The notes: generated from the sequence alone by a model not told the origin. Numbered from the stretch's first letter, positions 27,415 to 36,664 are shown. The stretch is DNA of 64,000 nucleotides from Enterovirga aerilata (GCF_013044135.1 NZ_JABEPP010000001.1:434001-498000), one strand, 5' to 3'. A program made the numbers and translations.

Positions 27415-28254
27415 TCAGGCGGCCCGCGCCTTCCGGGCCGACCGGACGCCCCGGGCCAGATCCCGCACCAGCGCGGTCACGGACGGTACCGTTTCCGCCG
27501 TCCCGTGCCCGTCCGCGTCGAGCGACCGGGCGACCGCGTCGACGATGGCCGAGCCCACGACCACCCCGTCGGCGCCGCGCGCCACGGCCGCCGCGTGTTC
27601 GCCGGACTTGACGCCGAATCCCACGACGACGGGCAGTTCGGTGTGGCGCTTGATCCGGGCCACCGCCTCGGCGACCCGGCCGAAATCCGGCGTCGCGGTG
27701 CCGGTCACGCCCGTGATCGAGACGTAATAGACGAAGCCTGCCGTGTTCCTGAGCACCGTGGGGAGGCGCCTGTCGTCCGTCGTCGGCGTCGCGAGCCGGA
27801 TGAAGGCGAAGCCGGCCTGGAGCGCGGGTAGGCAGAATTCCTCGTCCATCTCCGGGGGCAGGTCGACGACGATGAAGCCGTCCGCTCCCGCGGCCTTCGC
27901 GTCGGCCAGGAAGCGCTCGACCCCATAGACGTAGATCGGGTTGAAATAGCCCATGAGGATCACGGGCGTATCCGGATCCGTCTCCCGGAACCGGCGCACC
28001 AGTTCGAGGGTCTTGACCGTCGTCTGCCCGGCCTTGAGCGCCCGGAGCCCCGCGGCCTGGATGGCCGGACCGTCCGCCATGGGATCCGTGAAGGGCAGGC
28101 CGAACTCGACGATGTCGGCACCCGCCTCCGGCAGGGCCGAGAGGATCGCGAGCGAGGTCTCGGGATCGGGATCGCCCGCCATGACATAGGTGACGAGCGC
28201 GGCGCGGCCCTCGGCGCGGCAGCGGGCGAAGCGGGCGGCGATGCGGTCGGTCAT
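27415..28254 (-). CDS. trpA: Tryptophan synthase alpha subunit
   Basis: A 279-residue TIM-barrel enzyme that splits indole-3-glycerol phosphate to indole and glyceraldehyde 3-phosphate, then channels indole to TrpB. Catalytic Glu50 and Asp61 are seen in [18 protein letters not shown], and phosphate binding is in [10 protein letters not shown] and [10 protein letters not shown]. Length is standard. trpB and trpF usually lie directly upstream in alphaproteobacteria, but here the upstream genes are unrelated membrane proteins, so trpA is separated from its partner. It heads the run trpA - small coiled coil - accD - folC. Confidence 0.96.
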   Translation of the reverse strand: MTDRIAARFARCRAEGRAALVTYVMAGDPDPETSLAILSALPEAGADIVEFGLPFTDPMADGPAIQAAGLRALKAGQTTVKTLELVRRFRETDPDTPVILMGYFNPIYVYGVERFLADAKAAGADGFIVVDLPPEMDEEFCLPALQAGFAFIRLATPTTDDRRLPTVLRNTAGFVYYVSITGVTGTATPDFGRVAEAVARIKRHTELPVVVGFGVKSGEHAAAVARGADGVVVGSAIVDAVARSLDADGHGTAETVPSVTALVRDLARGVRSARKARAA

Positions 28255-28330
28255 GGTGCCGGCTCGCTAGCAGAGGCGGCGGCGCCTGAACAGGAGGAGC
28301 CCGGTCCGGGGCTCGCGACGGATAGGGCGC

Positions 28331-28966
28331 TCAGATCGCGCCCGACCTGAACCAGACGCAGTTCGTGTAGGCGACGGCCGGGTCGACATTTGTCCGCGCC
28401 TTCGCCTGCGGCAGCGGCCGGCCGTTCTCGCCGAGATCGATCGTCACCTTCGAGGTCCCGTCGATCTGCTCGGAATAGTAGCAATACTGGTGGCTTGGGC
28501 TCTTCTGCTCGGAGGAGGTGAAGTTCCAGCCGGTAACCACCTGGCCCGACCCGTAGGGCACGTTCTTGAATACGGTGAAGTTGGTGAGCACCGCCGCCTT
28601 CGATTCCGGAACGGCGCCCGCCCCGAGCTGCGCCGGCGTGGGGGTGGGGACGTCCGAGCGGCCGCCGTTCACGGCGATGGCCGATTCGGGATCGAGCTTC
28701 ACGGTGCCCTCCGTCTTGAAGGTCACCTTCTGCAGCGCCTCCGCGACCGCGTTCGCGACCTTGGCGGTCGGGAAGGTGGGGTCGTTCGCATAGGAATAGC
28801 CGTAGAAGGCGGCCCCGATCCCGACGCCGGTCAGCGCGCAGAGGATGCCGATCCCGGCGAGCCGGTAGAGCGCGGCGCGCGCGTTCAGGAGCCGCGCATC
28901 CGACTTGATGCGGGCATTCACGGCCGAGGCGAGGACCCGGTTTTCGGTCGTGTTCGGCAGTTCCAT
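28331..28966 (-). CDS. Membrane-anchored protein of unknown function (second gene of a pair)
   Basis: A 211-residue protein with a short cytoplasmic N-terminus (about 35 residues), one transmembrane helix (LAGIGILCALTGVGIGAAF, about 37-56) and a predicted periplasmic domain of about 150 residues. Two cysteines in the distal half, in HQYCYYSE and YTNCVWF, could form a disulfide. No known domain is recognised. The gene begins three bases after the stop of the larger coiled-coil membrane gene, so the two are almost certainly translated from one message and probably act together. Codon use is like that of its neighbours. Confidence 0.75.
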   Translation of the reverse strand: MELPNTTENRVLASAVNARIKSDARLLNARAALYRLAGIGILCALTGVGIGAAFYGYSYANDPTFPTAKVANAVAEALQKVTFKTEGTVKLDPESAIAVNGGRSDVPTPTPAQLGAGAVPESKAAVLTNFTVFKNVPYGSGQVVTGWNFTSSEQKSPSHQYCYYSEQIDGTSKVTIDLGENGRPLPQAKARTNVDPAVAYTNCVWFRSGAI

Positions 28967-28969
28967 GGC

Positions 28970-30229
28970 TCAGCGTCCCGATTCGATCACGCGGAGCGGC
29001 GCGTGCCCGGGTGCGGCCGCATGGCTGGCGGACGCCGCGCCGCCGGCCTGGGCGGCCGCGGCCGGAGCCTGGGCAGGGGCCGGAGGACCGGCGGGTTCGG
29101 CCGGCGCGACGGGCGCTGGCGGGCGCGCCCGGTCGAGCGCCGCGGCGGCGCTGCGCTCCGCTTCCTCGCGGGCGTGGCGGATGATCTCCGCCGCGAAGGG
29201 CTCGAGGATGAAGGAGCCCGCCTGCGGATCGAGCACGATGTCGTCCTCCTCGCGCAACCTCTCGACCGAGGTGAGCGCGAGCAGCGTCGAGGCGAGCGAG
29301 GCCCCGAGCGCCGGGATGAAGACGAAGAAGAAGAGGAAGGAGTGGATCTCCTTCTCCGTCACCTGGGCGGGGTCCTTGAAGAAGACCATGCCCGTGAAGG
29401 AATGGAGCTGCGAGCGCATGATCGCATCCCGGAACGCGACCTCCGCCTCGCTCTGCGCGCGGTCGATCGCCGTGCGGTCGAGCTTGGCGCGTTCGGCGCG
29501 CGCCTCGTCGAGCCGCGCGGAGGCGTCCTGGCGGTCCTTCTGGGCCGTGCCGAGGCTGGTCTTCATCGCCTCCGTGCGCGGGTCGGTGGAGCAGCGCGTC
29601 CCGGTGACCCGCCGTCCGTCGGACGTCGTGCTCGTGACCCGCCAGCAGCGCTGGGGCGGGAGTGCGCCGAGCTCGGTATTGGCCGATTTCAGGCGTCTTT
29701 CCGCGTCCTCGAGCTGCGCCGTGCGCTGCGCCACCACCTCGTCGGCGTCCTTGATCTTGCGGTCGAGCGTCGCACGGGCATTGTTGGCGTCCACGAGCCG
29801 CTCATGCGCCTGCACGGCCTCCTGCAGGCGCGGGCGGAACATGATCTCCCCGAGCTGCGAGACCGATTTCACGGTCACGGCGGCGGCCCCGACGACGCCC
29901 ACCGCGGCCACGATCCGCAGGGCAAGCGACTTCTGCGTCCGGATGGAGACGGCGAGCGGGACGCGGCTGAACTCGATGACGCCGTAGGCGATCGGCGCCA
30001 GCATCATCATCCAGAAGGCGAGAGGATCGTTGCCCCCATAGATCGAGGCGAAGAGCCAGGCGCCGGCAAGCGAGGTCGCGACGATGACGCCCTCGGCCGC
30101 GAAGGCGAGCGAGAGACGCTTGTAGGAGATCGAATAGCCCCGCTCCAGATCGGCGGCGCGCCGCGCCGCCTTCCGGGCCTGACGTCGTGTAAGGGCGTTC
30201 GGGCCCGCTGCAGCTACGGCATCCGCCAT
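28970..30229 (-). CDS. Membrane protein with long coiled coil, unknown function (first gene of a pair)
   Basis: A 419-residue protein. It starts with a basic N-terminus (RRQARKAARRAA), then three hydrophobic helices (about residues 42-68, 72-98 and 103-125), a long charged coiled-coil region (about 130-270) interrupted by a Cys-containing hairpin (RCWRVTSTT ... GTRCSTD), a fourth membrane helix (FLFFFVFIPALGASLASTLL) and an Ala/Pro-rich tail of about 100 residues. The layout recalls DUF4407-like proteins, but I cannot confirm membership. An in-frame TTG at 30238 is possible; I prefer the ATG at 30229. It is immediately followed by the smaller anchored protein. Confidence 0.75.
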   Translation of the reverse strand: MADAVAAAGPNALTRRQARKAARRAADLERGYSISYKRLSLAFAAEGVIVATSLAGAWLFASIYGGNDPLAFWMMMLAPIAYGVIEFSRVPLAVSIRTQKSLALRIVAAVGVVGAAAVTVKSVSQLGEIMFRPRLQEAVQAHERLVDANNARATLDRKIKDADEVVAQRTAQLEDAERRLKSANTELGALPPQRCWRVTSTTSDGRRVTGTRCSTDPRTEAMKTSLGTAQKDRQDASARLDEARAERAKLDRTAIDRAQSEAEVAFRDAIMRSQLHSFTGMVFFKDPAQVTEKEIHSFLFFFVFIPALGASLASTLLALTSVERLREEDDIVLDPQAGSFILEPFAAEIIRHAREEAERSAAAALDRARPPAPVAPAEPAGPPAPAQAPAAAAQAGGAASASHAAAPGHAPLRVIESGR

Positions 30230-30361
30230 GCGATCCAAGAATCCTTCGCGTTCGTCGTCGCGTCCGCGAGCTCCCCCAAACCCACGCGTCTCATCATCTT
30301 AACTGATCCTTCACTTCTCCATCAATCGCTTGACGCCCGCATCCCAAGTGCCTCTCGTCGC

Positions 30362-31294
30362 ATGATGAACGCGATCGAAGGCAGGCCCGGCACGGCGCAA
30401 CTCCTCCGGTTCCTCGCCTTCCTGGCGATGGCGATCGTCTGGGGGCTGACCTGGATCTCGGCCAAATGGGCCACCGACGCCGCCCCGCCGGTCTTCGTGG
30501 CGGGGATCCGGCTCGTCCTCGCCTCGCTGTTCTTCGGGGCCTGGTGCCTGCTGGCGCGCGTGAGGCTGGCGACAGGACAGGCATCGCGGCTGGTCGTCGC
30601 CTCGCTCCTCGTGAACACGGGCTGCTACAGCTTCCTGTTCTGGGGCGTGGCGCATTCGCCGACCGGACTTGCGGCCATCGTCAACCTCTCGCTCATCCCG
30701 GTCCTCTCCATGCTCGTCGGGGCGCTCTACGGCGAGGAGACGATCTCGGCACGCCGGATCGCGGCCGTGGCTTTGGGCGCGGTCGGGCTCGTGCTCCTCT
30801 TCTCGACCCGGACCGGCGACGCGGCGCGCGAGGGTACGCAGGTGGGGCTCGGCCTTGCCGCCGTCGTGGTCGCGACCCTGTCCTATGCCTGGGGCGCCAT
30901 CGTCTCGAAGCCGCTCGTGCGCGAGATGCCGCCGGTGGCCGTCGCATTCTGGCAGACGCTGATCGGCGGGATCTCGCTTCTGGCGATCTCGCTGGCGGCC
31001 GAGCGGGTCGGCGCGGGCGCGCTCGCGGCCCTGTTCTCGGGGCGGGGCCTCGCCGGCCTCGGCTTCCTCGTCCTCGGCGGCTCGCTCGTCGGCTTCTCGG
31101 TCTATCTCTGGCTTCTGCGCGAATGGGGCGCCTTCCGGGCCGGGCTCTACGCCTTCGTGAGCCCGGTCATCGCGGTCGCGGTCGGGGTGATCTGGGCCGG
31201 CGAGAGCTTCGGCCTCTGGGAAGGTGTCGGCATGGCCATCATGCTCGCGGCGACCGCCCTCGTCGTGCAGCCCGACAAGGTCAGCGCTTCCTGA
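30362..31294 (+). CDS. EamA-family (DMT superfamily) transporter
   Basis: A 310-residue integral membrane protein with about ten transmembrane helices arranged as two EamA repeats, the drug/metabolite transporter pattern. Seen features include the N-terminal WGLTWISAKWATD motif, the sequence TGLAAIVNLSLIPVLSML closing the first repeat, and AGLYAFVSPVIAVAVG in the second. Family members usually export amino acids or metabolites; the substrate is not predictable. The start is at 30362 or the next codon, both ATG. Its last 14 bases overlap the end of the convergent methyltransferase gene. Confidence 0.85.
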   Translation: MMNAIEGRPGTAQLLRFLAFLAMAIVWGLTWISAKWATDAAPPVFVAGIRLVLASLFFGAWCLLARVRLATGQASRLVVASLLVNTGCYSFLFWGVAHSPTGLAAIVNLSLIPVLSMLVGALYGEETISARRIAAVALGAVGLVLLFSTRTGDAAREGTQVGLGLAAVVVATLSYAWGAIVSKPLVREMPPVAVAFWQTLIGGISLLAISLAAERVGAGALAALFSGRGLAGLGFLVLGGSLVGFSVYLWLLREWGAFRAGLYAFVSPVIAVAVGVIWAGESFGLWEGVGMAIMLAATALVVQPDKVSAS

Positions 31295-32141
31295 GCCAGA
31301 GGCTGGTCTCGCGCGCGCCGGGCGGAAGCGGAAGCTCGGCGCAGATCCCGCCGGCGAGCCAGTCGGCGCGACGGGACGCGACCCAGTGGCTGGAGAAGAG
31401 GATGTCCCAGCCGCCGGATCCGATCAGGGCGGCCAAGACCGTCGCTTCGTTGTAGCCGCGCCAGGCCCATTCGGGCGGATAGGCATCCGGCAGCAGGATG
31501 TCGTGGACATGGACCAGGACGCCCGCCGGCAGGCGCGGGAGGATGTCGCCGGCGATGCGGTCCACGTCCGTGCCCGGCATGGCGACATGGCTCGAATCGA
31601 CGAAGAGCACGTCGCCCGGCGCGAGCGCGGCGAAGAGGGCCGGATCCGCGTCGCGCAGGAGGGACGGCTCGTGCCGCACGCCCTGGTCGGCGAGGGAGGC
31701 GAGCGAGGCGCGGGGCGCAGGATCGATCGCCGCGATCGCGGTCGCGAGCCCGCCGTCGGCGACAGCCCGCGCCAGGAATCGCGTCGAGTGTCCCGATCCG
31801 ATCTCGACGATGCGGGCCGGCCGGTGCCGGCGAACCATGGCGTAGGCGGCGACCGCGTCGAGGCGCGGGAACCAGTCCTGGTCGAAGCGGGCGGGTCCGT
31901 CGCCGCGGAGGATGCGGAGGATGTCCGGGCGATAGCCGTCGGCGGCGGCCAGCACGTCGCGAAAGAACCCTTCCGCGCCGAGGAAGGCCGGCTCCAGCGC
32001 CGGATAGGGTTCCGGCCGCGCGGAGGCCGCGTAGCGGTACGGGATGAAGAAGCCGCGCGTCCGCCCGAAGAGCGTCGACAGGCCCAAGGCGGCGCGGCGG
32101 AACCGGTGCTGCGGGCCGGGGCGGCGGGCCGCGCCGGTCAC
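31281..32141 (-). CDS. Class I SAM-dependent methyltransferase (Methyltransf_24-like)
   Basis: A 286-residue protein whose SAM-binding motif I is RIVEIGSGHSTRFLARAV (about residues 110-127), followed by the acidic strand AIDPAPRASL and DVLFVDSSHVAM. This pattern fits the Methyltransf_24 group often found with lipid or surface-polysaccharide genes. No signal peptide is seen. It starts at a GTG at 32141 that overlaps the stop of the YbhN-like gene (GTGA), so translation is coupled, which suggests that the methyltransferase acts on a lipid-linked or envelope substrate handled by the membrane protein. That link is inference. Confidence 0.75.
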   Translation of the reverse strand: MTGAARRPGPQHRFRRAALGLSTLFGRTRGFFIPYRYAASARPEPYPALEPAFLGAEGFFRDVLAAADGYRPDILRILRGDGPARFDQDWFPRLDAVAAYAMVRRHRPARIVEIGSGHSTRFLARAVADGGLATAIAAIDPAPRASLASLADQGVRHEPSLLRDADPALFAALAPGDVLFVDSSHVAMPGTDVDRIAGDILPRLPAGVLVHVHDILLPDAYPPEWAWRGYNEATVLAALIGSGGWDILFSSHWVASRRADWLAGGICAELPLPPGARETSLWLRKR

Positions 32142-33136
32142 GGCGGGGGCGGCGGAACGGGCGGAATGGTGGCGGGCATCCGGTCGCGCCAGGCTTTCGC
32201 CAGCCGGGCGCGCTCGAACAGGAGCACGACCAGGAGCGCCATCGCGAAGGGCAGGAGCAGGTAGAAAAGACGGAAGACGAGCAGCGCGGCGAGCACGTCC
32301 GCCTGCGGGACGTCCGGCATCATCGCCACGAAGACCAGCTCCAGCACGCCGAGCCCGCCCGGCGCATGGCTGACCAGCGCGGCCGAGAAGGCGGCGAGGA
32401 ACGCGCCCAGCACGATCAGGAATCCGGGATTGGCGGCTTCCGGCAGGGCGAAATAGATGATGCCGGCGGCGCCGATGAGCTCCAGCGGCGCGGCGATGAT
32501 CTGCCGCCACATGATGGGCGGCCGCGGATAGGCGAGCGTGAAGTTGCGGATCGTGACCGGCCGCAGGTGCAGCAGCGAGCCGAGGACGTAGAGGGCGACG
32601 AAGGCCAGGAAGACGAAGCCGATGATCCGGGCCGTGGTGGGATTGGCCAGCATCGCCGGGACACGGTCGGCGACCCTGGTCAGGAGGTCCGGTTCGATGA
32701 CGAGCACGGCGCCGCTGAGCAGGATGGTGCCGAGCCCGAACGTGAAGGAGCACAGGGCGACCAGGACGGCGACCTGCGCGGCCGAGAGCCCCTTGGACGT
32801 GTAGGCGCGGTATCGGACGAGCGCCCCGGAGAACACCGACGCGCCGATATTGTGGGAGAGCGCGTAGGTCGTGAACGACGTCACGGAGATGAAGAACCAC
32901 GAGATGTGGCGCACGCCGAGATGCAGCAGCGCGATGCGGTCGTACCAGGCGAGCGCGGCATAGGCGAGGAGGGTCGAGCCGAAGGCGAGCGCGTAGCGGT
33001 GCGGCGGGATCGAGACCAGGCTCGTCCAGACGTCGACGAGCGAGATGCCGCGCAGCTCCCGGTAGAGCAGCCAGCAGGAGATGACGACGGCGGCGAGGCC
33101 GATGATCGGCCAGATGAATTCCTTGACGTTCTTCAT
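32138..33136 (-). CDS. YbhN/UPF0104-family (lysylphosphatidylglycerol synthetase-like flippase domain) membrane protein
   Basis: A 332-residue protein with about eight hydrophobic helices, matching the membrane domain found alone in YbhN and fused in MprF. Characteristic segments are SHNIGASVFSGALVRYRAY, with the conserved Asn and Gly, and LVSHAPGGLGVLELVFVAMMP, the G-rich helix typical of the family. In MprF this domain flips aminoacylated phospholipid; the role of stand-alone members is less certain. The C-terminus is a short Pro-rich tail. The coupled downstream methyltransferase (four-base overlap) is the only functional clue in context. Confidence 0.82.
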   Translation of the reverse strand: MKNVKEFIWPIIGLAAVVISCWLLYRELRGISLVDVWTSLVSIPPHRYALAFGSTLLAYAALAWYDRIALLHLGVRHISWFFISVTSFTTYALSHNIGASVFSGALVRYRAYTSKGLSAAQVAVLVALCSFTFGLGTILLSGAVLVIEPDLLTRVADRVPAMLANPTTARIIGFVFLAFVALYVLGSLLHLRPVTIRNFTLAYPRPPIMWRQIIAAPLELIGAAGIIYFALPEAANPGFLIVLGAFLAAFSAALVSHAPGGLGVLELVFVAMMPDVPQADVLAALLVFRLFYLLLPFAMALLVVLLFERARLAKAWRDRMPATIPPVPPPPP

Positions 33137-33245
33137 TCACTCGTCCGGGCCGGCCGGGCCTCGTGGCCGGCGCGAAGCCCGGCCTCTGTGCCCGAGCGGA
33201 CATATCCTCGCAAGCCGGGCAGGGATGTGACGAAAGGCCAAAAAG

Positions 33246-34139
33246 TCACAAGTCGCGGCGCGCGAGCCATTCCAGGATGTGCCGCGCCACGGCTTCGGCG
33301 CAGGGATCGAGCATGAGGAAGTGGCCGCCCGCCTCGAAAAGCCGGTGCCCGGCGCCGTGATAGAGCGCGGTGCGGAAGGCCGTGGCGGGCCAGACGAGCC
33401 GGTCGGCCGCTCCGTTCAGGACGAGGGTCGGCAGTCCTGCAAGGAAGGCGGGGAGTACCGGCCGCGGCAGATGCGCCTCCGCCAGCGCGCGCGGCGATTC
33501 CGGGATCAGGCGTGCGCCGTAGCGCAGCGCCTCCTCGCGCGGCACACCCTCGCCGAACAGGATCTCGAGGCCGGCGAGGTCGATGGCGGCGCGGGAATTC
33601 GCGAGCGTCGCGGCCAGCGCTTCCGACCAGATCCTCGTCTCCGTCATGGCGAGGCGCGGGCCGACCAGCGCCATCCCGTCCGGCGGCAGCGAGCCGACGA
33701 GAACGAGCGCCCGCATCCTGGCGCTGCCGATGAGGAGCTGTGCGAGGTAGCCCCCGAGGGAGTGGCCGATCACGACCGGCGGCTCGGGCATCGCCTCGAC
33801 CGCGCGCCGGACGTCGCGGAGCATGTCGTCCAGGCCCGAGCGCCGCAGCCGGTCGCGCCCGTCGCTTCCGCCATGGCCGCGCAGGCTCACGGCGGCCGCC
33901 CGCCTTCCGCGCCGCCCGAAGAAGGGCAGGGCGTGCTCCGCCCAGCACCATGCGCCCGCGAAGGCGCCGTGGACGAAGAGCAGCGGCGCGCCGCCGGCGC
34001 TCCCGTCCGGCTCCGCCTCGATCAGTTCGAGCGCGGGCTCGCCCGGGGCGGCGAGAAGGCGGGCGGCGAGGGCGGGACCCTCGTCCGAATGGGGAAGGCG
34101 CGATGGCACGTGTCGGTGGCGCTCCGTGTCGCTCGTCAT
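33246..34139 (-). CDS. Alpha/beta hydrolase
   Basis: A 297-residue alpha/beta-hydrolase-fold protein. The oxyanion-hole region is LLFVHGAFAGAWCW, the nucleophile elbow is VIGHSLGGYLAQ with the catalytic serine, the acid is probably in VLNGAADRLVWP and the catalytic histidine in EAGGHFLML. There is no signal peptide, so it is likely cytosolic. The substrate is unknown; such proteins include esterases, lactonases and C-C hydrolases. The ATG at 34139 was chosen over a longer open frame lacking a start signal. It is divergent from the GNAT gene across 80 bases. Confidence 0.8.
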   Translation of the reverse strand: MTSDTERHRHVPSRLPHSDEGPALAARLLAAPGEPALELIEAEPDGSAGGAPLLFVHGAFAGAWCWAEHALPFFGRRGRRAAAVSLRGHGGSDGRDRLRRSGLDDMLRDVRRAVEAMPEPPVVIGHSLGGYLAQLLIGSARMRALVLVGSLPPDGMALVGPRLAMTETRIWSEALAATLANSRAAIDLAGLEILFGEGVPREEALRYGARLIPESPRALAEAHLPRPVLPAFLAGLPTLVLNGAADRLVWPATAFRTALYHGAGHRLFEAGGHFLMLDPCAEAVARHILEWLARRDL

Positions 34140-34219
34140 CCGAAGGCATTGGCCAATGCCGGCGGGAGGCATAGGTTCGCGCAGGCCTTCGTGTTCCCTT
34201 CCGATCCAAGGACATCGCA

Positions 34220-34831
34220 GTGTCGCCACGCCCCCGCCCGGACGGCCAGCCCGAGGTGCCCGGCTTCCTGGAGCTGCCCCCGGGCAAGATCGCGGCGGTG
34301 GCGACCTATCTGCAGATGACGCGTCCGCCGAGGCAGCCCGCGGGGGCGCGGTCGGGAAGGTTCGCGCCGCTCCGGGGCGACCTCGGCCGCTACCGCCGGC
34401 TCTTTGCCGAGGTCGGGCGGCCATGGCTCTGGTTCAGCCGCGCCGCGCTCTCGGACGCGCAGCTCCGCGCCATCATCGACGATCCGGCGGTCGAGGCCCT
34501 CGCCTATGTGGCGGATGGCGCGGATGCCGGAATCCTGGAGCTCGACTTCCGAAAGGCGGGCGAGTGCGAACTCGCCTTTCTCGGCCTCGTGCCGGGCGCC
34601 ATCGGACGTGGTCTCGGCCGGCAACTCGCCGCCGAAGCGATCCGGCGCGCCTTCGCGCGTCCGATCTCGCGGCTCTGGCTGCATACCTGCACGCTGGATC
34701 ATCCGGCCGCGGTCAGGTTCTACCTGTCGGTGGGCTTCGTGCCCTATCGCCGGGCGCTGGAGGTCGCGGACGATCCGCGCCTCACGGGCGGGCTGCCGCG
34801 CGATGCGGCGCCGGACGTCCCGATCGTGTGA
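34220..34831 (+). CDS. GNAT-family N-acetyltransferase
   Basis: A 203-residue protein with the acetyl-CoA-binding signature LGLVPGAIGRGLGRQLAAEA (residues about 124-143, an R/Q-x-x-G-x-G/A loop) and the following WLHTCTLDHPAAVRFYLSVGF, typical of the GNAT fold. The N-terminal half has no recognisable motif apart from several aromatic residues. The acceptor substrate is unknown. The start is a GTG at 34220. It converges with fliJ, their ends being 15 bases apart. Confidence 0.82.
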   Translation: MSPRPRPDGQPEVPGFLELPPGKIAAVATYLQMTRPPRQPAGARSGRFAPLRGDLGRYRRLFAEVGRPWLWFSRAALSDAQLRAIIDDPAVEALAYVADGADAGILELDFRKAGECELAFLGLVPGAIGRGLGRQLAAEAIRRAFARPISRLWLHTCTLDHPAAVRFYLSVGFVPYRRALEVADDPRLTGGLPRDAAPDVPIV

Positions 34832-34846
34832 GCCAGGCGCTCCGGC

Positions 34847-35257
34847 TCATGCCCGCATCGCCCGGGCGAGCCCGAGCTGGTTCATGGCCGCCTGGTCCCG
34901 GGCCGATTCGACGGCCCGTTCGGCCGAGCGTTCGCGGTTCTCCAGGATCTCGACCTTCTTCAGCGCCTCGAAGGCTTCGCCGAGTTCCGCCTGGGCGTCC
35001 TCGAGCTGGCTCTTCAATTCGTCGGCCGAGCGCTTCAGGTTGTCCCGCCGGGTCCGGGCGGCCTTGGCATAGGTCGAGTAGGCGAAATGGGCGACGTCGG
35101 TAATCCCCGAGCGCTGCTCTTCGGCGGCGACCTCCCGATCGAGATCGGCCGCCATGCGGTCGAACTCGGCAATCATCCCCTCGATCTGCGCGACCCGCCG
35201 GCGCTTCTCATCGAGCTGGAAGCGTTTCAGGCGGATAAGCGTCTCCCGCGACTTCAT
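34847..35257 (-). CDS. fliJ: Flagellar export chaperone FliJ
   Basis: A 136-residue soluble, almost fully alpha-helical coiled-coil protein (MKSRETLIRLKRFQLDEKRRRVAQIE), matching alphaproteobacterial FliJ in size, charge pattern and position directly after fliI. FliJ is the central stalk of the FliI hexamer and links the ATPase to FlhA in the flagellar type III export apparatus. FliJ diverges greatly between lineages, so the assignment rests on context as much as sequence. The gene starts 39 bases after the fliI stop on the same strand. Confidence 0.88.
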   Translation of the reverse strand: MKSRETLIRLKRFQLDEKRRRVAQIEGMIAEFDRMAADLDREVAAEEQRSGITDVAHFAYSTYAKAARTRRDNLKRSADELKSQLEDAQAELGEAFEALKKVEILENRERSAERAVESARDQAAMNQLGLARAMRA

Positions 35258-35296
35258 GGATCAATGTACTCCGCACGCGAGCCTCGTCGTCGGGCG

Positions 35297-36628
35297 TCAT
35301 GACCGCGCGCCCAGAATCTCGGCGAGGCGACGGTAACCATCCCGTATGGAGGTTGACTCTTCCTTACGCTGGCCGAGGAAGGCCTCGAGCTGTGGCATCA
35401 AGGCTACGGCCTCGTCCACCTCGGCCGAAGAGCCGCTCTTGTACGCGCCGAGCCGGATCAGCTCCTCCATATCGGAATAGGTCGCGAGAACCTGCCTGGC
35501 CTTCTGCACGACGGGCCAGAACTCGGGATCGCAGGAGCGCGGCATCGTCCGGGAGACCGAGCGCAGGACGTTGATGGCCGGATAGCGGCCGCGCTCGGCG
35601 ATGGACCGCTCCATGACGATGTGGCCGTCGAGGATGCCGCGCACGGCGTCGGCGACCGGCTCGTTGTGGTCGTCGCCTTCCACCAGGACGGTGAAGAGCC
35701 CGGTGATCGTGCCCTCGCCCGAGCCCGGCCCCGCCCGCTCCAGCAGCCGCGGCAGCTCGCCGAACACGGTCGGCGTATAACCCTTGGCCGTCGGCGGCTC
35801 GCCGGCCGCGAGCCCGATGTCGCGCTGGGCCATGGCGAAGCGCGTCACCGAATCCATCATGCACAGGACCGAGCGGCGGCCGTCGCGGAAATACTCGGAC
35901 AGGCAAAGCGTCAGATAGGCGGCGTTGCGGCGCATGAGCGCGGGCTCGTCGGAGGTGGCGACCACGACGACCGAGCGCGCGAGCCCTTCCTCTCCGAGGT
36001 CGTCCTGCAGGAATTCCTGCACCTCGCGGCCGCGCTCGCCGACGAGCCCGATCACGGCGACATCCGCCTCCGTCGCGCGCGCCATCATTGACAGCAGCAC
36101 CGACTTGCCGACGCCCGAACCCGCGAAGATGCCCATGCGCTGGCCGCGTGCGGCCGTGATGAAGGTGTTGATCGCGCGCACGCCGAGATCGAGCGGCGCG
36201 CCGACGCGCCGGCGGCTATGGGCCGGAGGCGGGTCAGCCCGGAACGGGTAGAGGACTGCGCCCTTCGGCAGCGGGCCCCTGCCGTCGAGCGGGCGCCCGA
36301 GCCCGTCGACGACGCGCCCGAGCCAGGCCGGACTCGGCCTGATCCCGGGCGCCGCGGCGCTGACCCGCGCCTCGCAGCCCCGCCGCACGCCCTGAAGCGA
36401 GCCGAACGGCATGGCGAGCGCCCGGTCGCCCGAAAAGCCGATGACTTCACAGGCGATCTCGCTTCCTCCATCGACCTGGATGTCGATGCGGCCGCCCACC
36501 TGCATCGCCCCGACCGGCCCGGCGATCTCCACGAGCAGGCCCCGCACCCCGGCCACGCGGCCGAAGACCCGGAAGGGTTCGACTCCCTGCAGGGCCGAGA
36601 TTGCCTTTTCGATCCGGGAGGATGTCAC
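35297..36628 (-). CDS. fliI: Flagellum-specific ATP synthase FliI
   Basis: A 443-residue F1-beta-like ATPase of the flagellar type III export system. Walker A is AGSGVGKS at residues 169-176, Walker B includes [20 protein letters not shown], and the ATP synthase signature [13 protein letters not shown] is present. It powers and chaperones export of rod, hook and filament subunits together with FliH and FliJ. The start is a GTG at 36628 with AGGAGG 11 bases upstream, a rather long spacing. It is transcribed divergently from ctrA, whose product is a known regulator of flagellar genes in this class. Confidence 0.96.
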   Translation of the reverse strand: MTSSRIEKAISALQGVEPFRVFGRVAGVRGLLVEIAGPVGAMQVGGRIDIQVDGGSEIACEVIGFSGDRALAMPFGSLQGVRRGCEARVSAAAPGIRPSPAWLGRVVDGLGRPLDGRGPLPKGAVLYPFRADPPPAHSRRRVGAPLDLGVRAINTFITAARGQRMGIFAGSGVGKSVLLSMMARATEADVAVIGLVGERGREVQEFLQDDLGEEGLARSVVVVATSDEPALMRRNAAYLTLCLSEYFRDGRRSVLCMMDSVTRFAMAQRDIGLAAGEPPTAKGYTPTVFGELPRLLERAGPGSGEGTITGLFTVLVEGDDHNEPVADAVRGILDGHIVMERSIAERGRYPAINVLRSVSRTMPRSCDPEFWPVVQKARQVLATYSDMEELIRLGAYKSGSSAEVDEAVALMPQLEAFLGQRKEESTSIRDGYRRLAEILGARS

Positions 36629-36645
36629 GATCGTCTAAACCTCCT

Positions 36646-36664
36646 GTTTACCTGTCCCGTTAAC
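36646..36664. promoter_or_regulatory. Possible CtrA half-sites upstream of fliI
   Basis: GTTTAC (36646-36651) and GTTAAC (36659-36664) lie 18-36 bases upstream of the fliI start in a locally AT-rich stretch. Both resemble the TTAA/TTAAC half-sites of CtrA boxes. The spacing does not match the classic TTAA-N7-TTAA exactly. A further GTTAACC occurs at 36804-36810, about 110 bases before ctrA. Regulation of both divergent genes by CtrA would fit the class, but this is a weak sequence-based guess. Confidence 0.35.
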
